From Ctenosaura bakeri (lineage: Eukaryota; Chordata; Lepidosauria; Squamata; Iguanidae), in NCBI GenBank assembly GCA_948474755.1, contig CAOLHI010001155.1, positions 62,001 to 126,000 of the forward strand: a stretch of 64,000 nucleotides of DNA, written 5' to 3'. Positions 22,868 through 34,041 of the stretch are shown here, piece after piece. Position 1 is the first letter of the stretch. Each line of letters starts with the position of its first letter. Under the pieces are notes generated by a model, which was not told where the DNA came from, searched no databases, and worked only from the letters and a program-made list of their open reading frames with translations. The position numbers and the translations under genes were made by a program.

Positions 22868-23781
22868 AATATGGCTGTTGAGGGAGTTGCTGCAGTTACC
22901 TGCAACAGCTGTGGTATGTTTGTGTTCTTGCCAGGGATTTAGGTAGCTGCACCTGCATCAAGTGCAATTTAGTTGTTCTGTTGGAAGAGAAGGTCCAACA
23001 ATTTGAGACCCGTGTATCAATTTGAGACCCATGTATCTACTGTTCAGCATATTCTAATAGTTTCAGGTTTTCTTGGATGGAGCAGAACACACTGTTCTGG
23101 ATGAGAAACACACATGGAATTTCTTTGGAGAGAAGGTCGTTTCCCGAACACAGTAGGCAGACATTTTGAGAAATGTGACACACAGAAGTGGAAAGATCAG
23201 GGATCTTTCTGTGAGTTTGGGGCTATAGAATCAATTCAAAGCTCTCTCCCTGGTCAGTGAGGACAAGGAAGAGGAAGAAGAAGTGTTAGTCACCAGGTGA
23301 CCTTGGAATATTCAGCATATCGATTGACTGCTGCCAGTCTCCAGAGATGTGTGGTGGTGGTAGGAGTATCTCTGTTAAAGGAGACAGAAACAGTGGTTTG
23401 TAGGCCTGACAGAATGTCTCAAGAGGTGTGCTGTCTTCCTGGGTCAAAGCTCTGTGACATAATGAAGTGGCTAACAATACTCGTCAAACCCACTGACTGT
23501 TACCCCCTTCTTTTTTGTCCATGTGGGGAACCAATGACACTGCAAGCCACAGTCTTCAGGAGATCACAAGGGATTATGAGGCTCTGGGTAGGAAGCTGAA
23601 GGACCTTGATGCACATGTTGTCATTTTGTCTCTGTTGAAGAACATGGCCCAGCTAGATGTGAACAACTGGCTCCATCATGGTCAGCAGTTTCATAAAGAT
23701 GGACTGATGGGTATCACCTCACAGCAGTTGGCAGGAATGGTTTTGCTAGGAGTCTCCCTGATCAAGAAGGCTGTACACTGA
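22868..23781 (+). pseudogene. CR1-A ORF1 (zinc finger and esterase)
   Basis: From about 22868 the text matches CR1-B ORF1: a CNSCGMF-like zinc-finger start, then a Glu/Lys-rich coiled-coil part. A 20-bp tandem duplication (CAATTTGAGACCC) lies near 22999-23036. At 23340-23780 is the esterase-like domain. The GDS box has changed to GVS, while HVGTNDT and the DGYHLT box are kept in other frames. In CR1 the esterase part of ORF1 is an SGNH-type hydrolase, thought to help lipid or membrane contacts. Loss of the Asp-Ser box and frame breaks make it dead. Confidence 0.7.
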
Positions 23782-23929
23782 GTTATGTGGAGTAGAGAGA
23801 CAGTATTCTTCAGAGAGGGAGTTCATTAAATGCTAGAGCGAATAGCTTAAATGTTACAGGGAGAACTGGACCAATAGTACAAGAATCCAAAAATGGACGG
23901 GGGAAAAAACTTAAATAAGCAAGCTCGGG

Positions 23930-25869
23930 GAAAGACCCATGGCTGTAGATGTTTCCACACTAAATGCACAGAGCATGAGAAATAGACAAAATGAACTCGA
24001 ACTCTTAACACAGCAAAGTAAATGTAATAGGCATCACTGAAACCTAGTGGGATGAGACTCATAACTGGACTGTCACAATAGAAGGGTGTAATCTATTTAA
24101 GAGAAACAGACCAAACAGAAGAAAAGAGTGTAGCATTATATGTTAAGAATTTGTTTACACCTGGAAAGAGATCCATGAGTTAAAGCCTGGAAGCTAGGGT
24201 AAGAGCATGTGTATAAAAATTAAGGGAGTGATAAACAACACTGATGACATTGCAGCAAGACAGAGGACTTGGATGATTCCTTTCTGGAACAGATGACAAA
24301 ATATGTGACATGACAAATGCCACGTGACAAAATATGCAGAAAGGAGAGATGTTGGAGAGAAAGGAGAGATGATTACTAAATGGGAGATTTCTGGTTGATA
24401 CTTTTATTAAATTTATTTGAACACTTATATCAAAGAAAATTTAAAAAATAAAAAGTAGAAGAATAAATGAAACAAAGAATCTAAACAGAATTGAAAGGAT
24501 CTATCAGAAGACAATAGAAAGCAAACACTTTAACACAAGACACCCGACTCCATGATTTCCACACTTTATGACTGGAGTTGTTTAACAAATACAAATATTT
24601 TACCTCTCTTAATTACTCTCCTCTCATAATATATATTCAGTCATCTTTGAACCCCAGAGAATAATATCTGCTCAAAGATATTATCCTTATCTTTTTCCCT
24701 CACATGCAATAATACTCTTCTAACAGTACGGTTCCTAAATTCTGAGTTTAGTTTCTCTTTTCCATACCAGTAATGGGAGATTTCAATTATCCTTATATCT
24801 CTTGGAAGCCAAACTCTGCCAAGGATATAAGGTCCAACAGATTCCTCCCTTGTCTTGCAGATAATTTCATTGTCTCAAAGGTGGAAATATTTGGTGTCAT
24901 CCCATGGATAGGCACACCAAAAGAGAAAGGAGTTTATGATGGATGGGACTTTCTTAAAAATGAGATATTGAAGGCACAGTTTCAAACAATTCCATTGAGA
25001 GGAAAAATGTGAGGTGTCAAAAGAAACCAGGATGGATGTGTAAAGAACTTTCAACTGAACTAACATTTAAAAGGGCCATGTATAAGAAGTGGAAAAAGAG
25101 GGGAAGAGGAATTCAAACAGATAGCCAGCACGTCAGAAAGTCAGAAAAGCTAAAGCGCAGAATGATCTCATGCTTGCTGGATAGGTTAAAAACAATAAAA
25201 AGGGCTTTTTTTGGTTATGTCTGTAGCAAAAGGAAAAACAAGGAGGTGGTAGGGCCGCTGTGGGAGAAGATGGAGAAGTGGTAACAGGGGATTGAGAAAA
25301 GTCAGAACTACTCAACAGCTTCTGTCTCAGTCTTCTCTGAAAAGAAAAACTGTGTTCAACCTGGAGAAAATGGAGCAGATGATATTATAGGGGAAAATGC
25401 AGCACAGAATTAGTAAAGAGGAAGTACAGGAATACCTGGCTACTCTAAATTAATTTAAGTCACCAAGGCCAGATAAACTACATCCCAAGGATATTAAAAG
25501 AACTGGCAGAAGTAATTTCAGAACCACTGGCAATAATCCTTGAGAGTTCATGGAAATCAGGAGAAGTCCCAGCAGACTGGAGGAGGGAAAATATTGTCCC
25601 TATCTTCAAAAAGGGGAAAAAGGAGGACCCAAATGATTACAGCCCAGTCAGCCTGACATCAATACCAGGAAAGGTCCTGGAGTGGATCATTAAACAGACA
25701 ATCTGTAAGCACTTAGAAAGCAGTTCCATGATCACTAAAAGTCAACATGAGTTTCTCAAGAACAAGTCATGCCAGCTAATCTGATCTCTTTTTTTAATAG
25801 AGTTACAAGCTTGATTGAAGGAAATACTGTGGTTGTAGTGTATGTTGATTTCATTTTATATTTTTTTCA
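23930..25869 (+). pseudogene. CR1-A ORF2 (endonuclease and RT remnants)
   Basis: Pieces in order: STLNAQSMRNRQ-like start near 23950, GITET(W) near 24030, then after the L1 insertion the endonuclease motif MGDFNYPYISW at 24773. A jump of about 65 residues follows to FGVIPW and FLKNEILKAQFQTIPL. Then come RT pieces near 25400-25700 (EPLAIIL, PADWRR, KKGKKEDP) and QHEFLKNKSC. The frames are interrupted many times. The family is the same as CR1-C, which can be used to line it up. Confidence 0.7.
24392..24770 (-). mobile_element. L1 3'-end fragment inserted in CR1-A
   Basis: Both sides carry TAAATGGGAGATTTC (24377-24391) or TAATGGGAGATTTC (24771-24784), a target duplication of about 14 bp that reproduces the interrupted CR1 endonuclease sequence. 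Read in reverse, the insert ends in AATTTAATAAAAGTAT, consistent with a LINE 3' end with poly(A) signal. Body sequence is AT-rich 3' UTR-like with no coding content. L1 is the likely class from its shape but not proven. Confidence 0.6.
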
Positions 25870-27849
25870 GTTCTGTCTATTAATCACACACACACAAATA
25901 TCTAGAGGGAACATGCTTTCTGTGAAGTCTATAAAGATGATCCACAGTGATGAAGAGTCCTGTCTTAAGATCCAAATTGTGTAGTAGTCTTGTGTTAGCT
26001 GCAAAGTGGAAACCACATATTAAAGTTCACATATTTACAACATGATTTTTCCTACTTGAAATTATCCTTTTCAAACAGGTTTAAACTTTAAGCCAATATT
26101 TTTCTTTCAAGGAGCTTTTGGCATTAATTTTTCATAACAAAGCATAATGTCAAAGGCAACCAGCCCATTAAGTATACGGTTAAGGGAAAGAGCTAGCCAA
26201 GACATTCAATACTACTGAGCTACATTCATTTTTAGATTAAATGAACAAACGCATTAAAATAAAACATAAGTAATTTAGTGTTTAAATTGGAATACAGGTC
26301 CTGATTTTAGCTTGCTACCTTTATGGTGAGTAACACAAAGCTAGTATTTTCGAAACAAATTTACTTAATATGATAAATTTCAATAATTTCTATGGTATTT
26401 GTAAAAGAGGAATGTGATAAGCTAAAAATATAAATATTAGCTATTCTTAATTATGATTTTCCATACCTTGTGTGTATGTGTGATTTAAAATACATGTCAG
26501 TGTACTTTGGTGAGCTTAATTTCTTAGTGCCAAACTAGAAGAAGAAGAAGAAGAAGAAAAATACCTGCTGCTAAATTATCAGTGGGAATTATGTAACTAT
26601 TGCCTCATTTTCAGGAAGATACTAAGGAGCACCACTTGCTGTAGGCAAGTAGAAAGACGTCTACATATAGAAAGAAATACTAGGATGTTAATTACAAAGG
26701 GACTAGCTGCAGAAGATCTCTATCATTACTACGAATCCCACACACTGAAAATGTCTCTGTGTGTTGGGGCAAAGAGACTACAAAAAGCACCTGAGCAAGG
26801 GTCGTGTCAGGTCTGTTTCTTCTCCCAAGAACAGCTAATGTCAAAACCTATCCTTGGTCCATAGACAACTGTGTTGAGGAGGGAGAGCAGCAAACAAGGC
26901 AATATAAGTTTCTGGTAGATTAGTTACCCCTAAAAGCTATTCCTCTGCTTAATCTCTTGATTTGGATGCTACTATCTTCTAATACCCTGTTGGATGGAAT
27001 AGTGCTGGGGAGCACCATCCTGAGAATTTTTGACCCATGTGGTTGTCTTCCCTACAACCTTCTAGCTAGCCAAGCTTGTTGTGAAATTTTCTCGAATGCA
27101 ACTGCTGAAGTTGATGCAAAAGTTGACATAATGGTAATGAATTAGTAGTGTTAGTGGAATTTCATTGTGCTTAATTTCAGCTTAAAGAAATGTTTAGAGT
27201 CTGGAAGTCTTTCATTTAGAGGTGAGAAGCAAATTTCTAGGCCTCATTCTAGCTATATCTGCAAAGGGCTTCACTTTTCGAACAATGAAACCTACCTGCT
27301 TAATGCTTTATTATCATAAATATATCTTAAATATGCTAGTAGGGGCCATAAATTGTTCAAAACTTTTATTTTGTAGCCACTACAATTTCATTTTTTTAAA
27401 AAATAAATCTGTATATAAGCTCAATGGCTCAGTTCCAGTTTTTCCTTAAATATTGACTTGAAGAATTGTGGGTCACCCATGAGGATCATACATTCCTCTT
27501 CCATCTTGCAGTGACTTCCATTAGATTTTTTTTAAATTAGCACTAATCTGGAGGAGACAGTGATATCTGGAGATGTCTTGCACCCCAATGTAGGCCCTGC
27601 CTTACCCTGTGCTGTTTGAGAACAATGAAGTTTTTGCAACTTGTCTTTGACCTAATACTTCCCCTTAATTTTCATTTTTGGGTCAAACAGTGAGCAAAGA
27701 TTTGTTTTGATGTCCAGTTCATCTGTGGGAGAAAAAGTAGAGCTGGACTTAGAAGACTCTTTTCTGAGTATGAATGACTCATTGGAGCAGAGCAGAATGG
27801 TTACTAATGACTTCCTAGTTTGTGTGTTGAGCACTTTATACTGTCAGGC
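25870..27849. other. No gene seen; GAA microsatellite at 26537-26560
   Basis: About 2 kb of AT-rich, apparently unique DNA containing a short (GAA)8 tract. The forward frames at 26957-27145 and 27222-27449 have no recognisable domain. Confidence 0.4.
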
Positions 27850-27995
27850 AAGTTGTGTAAAGTCCAGCTTCAACTAATGGCAACCCCATAAATGAGAGAC
27901 CTCTTGTGAGCCCCAGTCAACAGCTGCCCTACTTAGGTCATGAAAACTCAAGGCTGTAGCATCTTTGATTGAATTAATCTCTCTGTAATGTAATT
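27850..27995 (-). repeat. BovB (RTE) LINE fragment
   Basis: The stretch AATGGCAACCCCATAAATGAGAGAC, then TTAGGTCATGAAAACTCAAGG and GAATTAATCTCTCTG, follows the familiar reverse-complement text near the 3' end of BovB. The more complete copy at 55220-55975 has the same phrases. Only about 145 bp remain. BovB RTE elements are abundant in squamates. Confidence 0.5.
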
Positions 27996-28225
27996 TACAA
28001 AAAAAGAGCCTTAAAAAATTATTGTAGTTCACAGCTGGTGAAATAGCAATATATTTGCTGCAACAACACCACCATTGCCTGCAGCTGGCTGCTACCAGGA
28101 CAGATTTGGCCAGATGTTATGCAAATATCTCAGGCTTACAAAAAATGTCTGGGAGAATGAAATGTGGAAAGATATTTCATTTCTTTTGGGACAGTTTGGA
28201 TATATGTGGAGAGTAGCTAGATCAT

Positions 28226-28440
28226 TAAACAATCTATAGACTGTCTGTTTAATGATCTGTAGATTGTTAAACAGATAGTCTGTAAACACTTACAAAGGAG
28301 TGCCATGATCACGAAATACAGGTTAATCAAAAACAAGTCATGTCAGACTAATCTTATCCTTTTTAAAAAAAAATAGAGTTACTAGCTTGGTAGATGAAGG
28401 GAATGCTGTGAATTTAGCATAGCTTGACTCCACTAAGGTT
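28226..28440 (+). pseudogene. CR1 copy E, first part (RT)
   Basis: Matches the CR1 RT text GATCATTAAACAGACAGTCT and ATCACxAAxxxCAxGxTxxTC followed by AAAACAAGTCATG, then GAGTTACTAGCTTGG and TAGATGAAGGGAATGC. A short inverted duplication scrambles 28226-28275. The copy is interrupted at about 28440 by a reversed L1 and resumes at 30337. Confidence 0.65.
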
Positions 28441-30336
28441 GTTTTTAATTACTACATTTTTATTAAACATTAAAGCATATAAGCACGGATAAACAATACA
28501 CAACAAAATCATACACCAAACTAAACCGAAAAACAGAACAATGAAACACCTATACAACAGTAAACTTTAGATAACTAAACTATCAATATGGAACTAGAGT
28601 AAAACTAAACTAAGAAACAAAAATTCAAAAGTTGGTTCCTGGCTTTATTGCAAACAGCTCCTGCTAAGTGATTGTACTTAACTTTCTTAAATTGTTACCT
28701 ATGATCCAAGTTAATTTTGTTGCTGGTAGTATTTATATCTTTAATACATGCTCACTAAGAAGAACAAAAAAAATTATTTAGTAAATTATAACCACAAAAA
28801 TGGAAAACTGTCATTAAGGGTATTGAACTAATACTATGAATCTGTTATTTTGAAATCAATTGTTCTAATTAGATTTATAACAAAACTAATAGAATCATCT
28901 CATTTGAACCAACATTATTTCAGTAATACAATACTACACAATAATAATTAAAGTAATAGTTAGTTCTTAAAAATTATTAGTAAATTTAAAACAACATTAA
29001 TTTAACTATACATTACATGTTATATATTTTCTGAAAAAGCAACAAACTGGAGTCATCTATTGCTTTCATAGTACCTTTCTCATTTAATTATAAGCCAAAA
29101 ACCAAAATTCTAAACTTAAAATCTTATGCAAATTTAAAACCCTATTGTCTTCATTTTTTCCTAAAACAATCAATTAAACATTTCCATTCATAAGTAAATT
29201 TATCTTCTGTTTGAGCCTTTAATCTGGATGTGAGTTTATCCCTTTCCACTGTTCTCATCTGTCTGTTGAACCATTCAGTTGTCTATGGGATCTCCATATT
29301 TTTCCAGTACTTTGCATAAACTAATCTCGCTTCCAATAACATATTTCTGTTGTTTGATGACTGCAGTATCTTCTTCCCAAATTCCTAGTAAAAACAACTC
29401 AGGATTCTTACGAATTTGACACTTCAGAATTTTTTGTGTCTTATTCTGTATTTTCATCCAATTTTTTTTAGCTTTTTCGCACATCCACCACATATGATAT
29501 AAAAATCTGACATGATCGTGGCATTTACAGCAATTATTCTTCATAGCTTTGCATATCTTTGTAAACCTTTCTGGAGTCGGATACCAACGAAATACCATTT
29601 TATAGTGATTTTCTTGGAGATCATAGCAAACTACATTTTTAATTTCTTTCTCCGTAATTTTCCCACTGATGTATATGTATGTTATGTCCCAAATTCCTTG
29701 TCCAACTATGTATTCCTTAACCTGTTCATCTTCTAGCTCTATTTTCAGCAGAAGTTTATATAACTTAGCAATCAAATGTGCATTATTAGTAAATAATAAT
29801 AGCTCGAATTCTGTTTTATTCTTTTCAAATTTTTTATTCATTTTATCTTCAGTAAATCTTAGATAGAATTGTCTATGTGTGAACCATTACATATTAAAAC
29901 CTTTCTCTTGTAGTTGCTGTAATGATTTCATAACACAGTCTTGATCTGTCTTCTTTAACAAATCATGATATGTTAGCTAATGTTGGTCGGTTCTCATTTC
30001 TGTTCTACAAAAAGCATCTTATGAAGAAATCCAAAGAGGTATTCTTGAACATAGTTTATATTTATTCCAGAGTTTCAATAAGGCATGTCTCATACAATGA
30101 TTATTAAAGGCCACATTGACCTTATCTTGATCATACCATAGATACATGCATCATCTGAATCTTAAGTCATGTCCTTCTAAATTCAAAAGTTTATTGTCTG
30201 TTACTGCAATCCATTTCTTAATCCAGGTCATACATGATTCTGCAAAATACATTTTTAAATTTGGTAGTCCAAGACCTCCCTGTTCTTTTGAATCTTTTAA
30301 CACCTTGAATCGTATTCTTTTTTTTTATGCCTTCCT
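28441..30336 (-). mobile_element. L1 inserted into CR1-E (reverse strand)
   Basis: On the reverse strand it starts 5'-truncated inside ORF2 at about 30335 and ends, after about 830 bp of AT-rich 3' UTR, with TTTAATAAAAATG at about 28460. The flanks GACTCCACTAAGGTTGTTTTT (left, in two words: GACTCCACTAAGG + TTGTTTTT) and GACTTAAGTATGGTTTTT (right) are diverged copies of the interrupted CR1 sequence. The insertion therefore splits motif A of the CR1 RT. Confidence 0.75.
29270..30335 (-). pseudogene. L1 ORF2 C-terminal part (reverse strand)
   Basis: On the reverse strand: KEQGGLGLPNLKMYFAE near 30270, WNKYKLCSRIPLW, then the open frame 29841-29275 with FELLLFTNNAHLIAKLYKLL, and YKMVFRWYPTPERFTK. 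The cysteine cluster CCKCHDHVRFLYHMWWMC is close to the family pattern (first Cys pair kept). Stops interrupt the first half. RT and endonuclease are absent. Confidence 0.75.
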
Positions 30337-30872
30337 GACTTAAGTATGGTTTTTGACAAAGTTCCTCATGATATTCTTGCAAACAAGCTAGTAAAATGTG
30401 GGGTAGTCAATGCTACTGTTAGGTGGATTTGTAACTAGTTGATCAACAGAACTCAAAGGGTGCTTCTCATTAATGGCTCCTCTTCATCCTGGAGAGAAGT
30501 GACTAGGGTGCCACAGGGTTCTGTCCTGGGCCCAGTGGTATGGAACATCTTTATCAATGATGTGGATGAGGGAGTAGAGGGCAATCTTATTAAATTTGCA
30601 GATGACAGCAACCAGAAGAGGTAGCTAATGCCCCAGAGGATAGGATCAGAATTTGAAGTGATCTTAACAGTTTAGAGGGCTGGGCCAAAACTAACGAAAT
30701 TAATTTCAACAGGGAGAAGTGTAAGACTACACCTGAGCAGAAAAAAAATGAAATGCACAGAGATAAGATGGGTGACACCTGGCTTGACTACAGTACATGT
30801 GAAAAGGGTCTAGAAGTCTTAGTAGACCAGAGGCTGAACATCTCTGGGCTTCCACCTCTATGATTCTATGAG
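30337..30872 (+). pseudogene. CR1 copy E, second part (RT and 3' end)
   Basis: Resumes at [17 protein letters not shown], continues with the RT motif B region [10 protein letters not shown](V) and the catalytic FADD at about 30595, then NREKC and GDTWLDYSTCEKGL. It jumps by deletion from LNIS to the CR1 tail CTCTATGATTCTATGAG at about 30870. One A-to-G style stop replaces Trp in ICNxL. Confidence 0.7.
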
Positions 30873-31149
30873 TGAAGCCTTATATGGTAAGCAAGCTGTG
30901 ATAACATGATAGGCATGGGGCTGACAATTCAAAGGGATGTTAGCTAGTGATAGTGTGGCATGCTTGGTTGCTAAAACTATTACATAAAAATGTGAAGGAC
31001 ATTTTGATTTACTATAATGGATATAGTTTTTAAAATAAAAGCACATTTGTCTAATTAGGTAAAACCATTGTGAACTCTTTGGAGCTTATAATAGATATTG
31101 AAATATATATGATAAAAGTCACATGAGCATGACACAAATAAGGGGGTGT

Positions 31150-31318
31150 CTTGGCATATGTTTTCCTCCTGTGTCAGATCTCCGGCTTGTCTGACCCAGT
31201 CAGGCAGAGGCTTTTCAGGGTTTTGAACAGGAATCTTTCCCAGCCCTACACAGATGCCTAGAATTGAACCGGGGACCTTTTCACGTGCAAGTCATGGCTG
31301 TTCCCCAAAGGTGGGAGG
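31150..31318 (-). mobile_element. tRNA-derived SINE (reverse strand)
   Basis: On the reverse strand the sequence contains a pol III B-box-like GGTTCAATTC preceded by GACTTGCACGTG. After it come GGGCTGGGAAAGA, CCTGTTCAAAACCCTG and GCCTCTGCCTGACTGGGTCAG. This order, tRNA-like head then GGCTGGGAAAGACxCCTGCCTGAAACCCT, is a common squamate SINE. About 165 bp; the tail is missing or decayed. Confidence 0.6.
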
Positions 31319-33839
31319 ATTTGATTAAATGTATTAATGCCAGGGGATATCTGAGGTGAAAGATGTTTGTGTAATGCTAAACTTAAGTGTGGAGCATGTG
31401 GTTTTAGCAAAGGTACCGTATTTTATCAAGTGCCAGAAATTGCATAATGAATGTCTTTCAGGTTTTTTTTGAGAAAGAGAAACACATAAATGCAAAAATG
31501 CCACCCAGCTAGTAGAGATCTTCCTAATTTTACCTGATTGTATTTCTGAAGAAATATAGCAAGACTGTTGTAAATTTTCAACATGGACTGCATTTTTGTT
31601 GCCAATTTCCATATCCTTTTAAAAGTGCTGAAGCGTGCATTTGCTATTTATGTTTGCAGTAGACTGAGTACACTTTTACTATTTGTGGTTTTAGAAATTG
31701 GAAGCAACCAAACAGTGGTACTATGGTCTAAAAAAATAAATCTTAAACAGCTGTGGGTCAGTATTTTTAGAGTGGTAGGAGTTCCTATAAAGACAGAGTG
31801 GTAAGCATGCCTGTATGTACGGTAGCATAATCCAGTGAACTGTGGCCCGAAGAATCTAGGATTCCGTTATGTTTAAGCTTGCATCCAGATCTTTCAAATG
31901 AGTTGCAGACAATAGAAGGCAACAGCAGTGGGGTTGAAACTCATTGCATGAATACTGTTATGTCAAAACTTCATAGTGTTCTGCTTTGGCTCTTTCTCCT
32001 CTTATAATTGGTACAGGAAATGCCAGATTTTTCAGTAAGAATGATTTGTGCTTAAAAAATATGTATGTGTAGTATTATATATTGTTTAAGTGAAGATGAT
32101 AAAAATGAACTTTGCCAGTTTCTGTACTTATTCCTTTATAGCTCTATTTAGTTACTTAAAAATAACCACAATAACTTAAAAATTTATAAATCCTAATTTT
32201 TTAATTCACATATACTATTCTACTGTGATTCTATAAAATTTTGCTGAACTTATCCTTGGCATTGCATAAACACTCATTAGCTTACAGATGAGAGAAATGA
32301 CAGAAATGTGCAGTCTTCAATTGGTGCACTAAAAAAGAGAATACTGTACTTAAAAGAAGCTCAGATGGACTAAAAAAAACCAAGTTGTAGTTTCTGAATT
32401 ACTTTAAGTGAAAATAAATATATGGAATTCCTACCACAGCCGGACATAAATAATATAAAACATTAAAACATTACAATACAATAGAAAATAAAATAGAAAG
32501 GTTAGAAAAACAGGTCAAAATTAGCACTTAGATTCAGTAGTCCAAACCACCCACCCACCCAAAGACATTCGCAAAATCATATCAACAGCCAGTTGGTTGT
32601 ATCCCAATAACAATTCAAATTAATATCTAGCAGCTGTTTTGTGGCTTCCAAACAGTTTTTGTCAAAGATTAGAAGCAACTTGTTAGAAATAAATAAATAA
32701 TAATATTTGATTCCCTTTTGCAATGGTTAAGGTATAACTAGTCACATTATGAATGTAACTCAAGAAGGGAAAATGTTACTCCTTTTGTGATGTTAATTTA
32801 TTTAATATTTATTCATGTATTTTTTTTTAAAACTTGGTCATTTCTTTTTAGACGATACAATTATCTTGTAAACCTCCACAATGATGTCACGATTGTTTCC
32901 CCTCCTCTTCAATATATCCATGAATGCTCACAACATGTTTTCTATGTTTCCAGTCATGGATTTTCTTACAGGTGGGCACATCCTTGCCATATCCTTTCCT
33001 GTTTGGTCCATTTCTTTGGAATGTGTTACACCCCTCTGTTCCTACATTCCAATCACAAGACTTATTCCACCAGGTTAGACTGATGACTGTTAAATCATAT
33101 TTGTCTTCCTCTGATCAATTCATTTTGTTTATTTCCCTGCCCTGTGCATTAGTGTCAAGACCAAGGATCATTCTCTGCAGCTGATTCCTTTTTTCTTCTC
33201 GCCATCATTCAATTCTTGTACTGTCACCCTAGTTCTCTCTGTATCATTGAATATGTTGCCTCCAGAATTTGGTATCTCTTTTCCCTCTGGAGTGCTTTCT
33301 TCTTTCTCCATATAACTCAGTTTAAAGTCTTCCTGATCCCTGCAGCAAATGTGTTGTTATGAACCATTGTGAGGCATAACTCATCTCCTGCCAGACATCC
33401 TTCTCTGCAAAAGCAAAAACTGAGGTCCAGAAGCCAAATCATTCCTGACAGCATAATCTGTGGAGCCAGTTGTTCACTTTCAGTATTCCTCTTTTTCTTC
33501 CTGGGCTGTGTCCTTCAATAGGAGGAAAAAAATATGAAACAATCTGTTTCCTCAGGTCTTTCAGCTTCCCTACTTTGACCCTCATTGTCCCTTGCCAAGG
33601 GTATATGCATGAGCCCACCGCCATTCCCTTGCCTTTCCTCCGGGCATGGAGAAGGAAGGCACATGCGCTAGGGCAAAAGGCAAGAGAATGGGAGGGGGAG
33701 GAGTTGTGGTTGTGGTTTCTCCACTATTTCAAGAGTTCTGCACTCCAACTTCTTGCGAAAGTGGAGGGTGACTGTATTTTGTAGTATCGTATGCTTCCAT
33801 GTGGATCTGAAGGAAGGTGTACTGAGTCTTTGTTACATA
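31319..33839. other. No gene seen
   Basis: About 2.5 kb with no recognisable element or exon. The two overlapping forward frames at 32787-33184 and the frame at 33470-33784 show no known domain. A short CCCACCCACC tract lies near 32553. Confidence 0.4.
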
Positions 33840-33842
33840 TGG

Positions 33843-34020
33843 TTCTTCTTTGTGGTCTCTATGTCTCACACAAATGGGTCATCTGTGCCTGCATAGTGTG
33901 ACGTTCGGAACCTTCTCGAGCACAGTGACAGGCTTTTTATCAGGAACCCCACCCCCATCCCTGGGGCTATAGAGCCACCTTTCCACCTAAACCGTTAGTT
34001 CCTTTCCTTCCGCTGTGGCA
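33843..34020 (+). repeat. DIRS-3 left terminal repeat
   Basis: Begins TTCTTCTTTGTGGTCTCTAT and continues through CTCACACAAATGGGTCATCTG, here in two words CTCACACAAATGGG + TCATCTG, and GGAACCTTCTCGAGC. The reverse complement of 46500-46683 follows the same path (CACACAAATGG, GGAACCTTCTAGAGCC, CTATAAAGCCACCTTCC, AAACTGTTAGTTCC), so the two ends are inverted repeats of about 170 bp. Confidence 0.8.
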
Positions 34021-34041
34021 GCAGCATCTTAGGAGTCTCTG

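Larger units (their letters stand above)
22580..25869 (+). mobile_element. CR1 copy A, decayed, 3' truncated
   Basis: CR1-type LINE in forward orientation. The 5' leader with GCTTAGCAGGGGAGTTTTGAG matches CR1 copy B at 49367. Then come ORF1 (zinc finger, esterase) and ORF2 endonuclease and RT pieces up to about 25869. The frame is lost throughout. There is an L1 3' fragment inside (24392-24770) and a deletion of roughly 200 bp in the endonuclease/linker. The copy ends inside the RT region, in motif A, so the 3' end with ATTCTATG repeats is missing. Confidence 0.75.

Noticed and set aside
32787..33184. Overlapping Phe/Ser/His-rich frames as a possible receptor gene
   Set aside because: No conserved motif, and three overlapping frames of similar length argue for chance.
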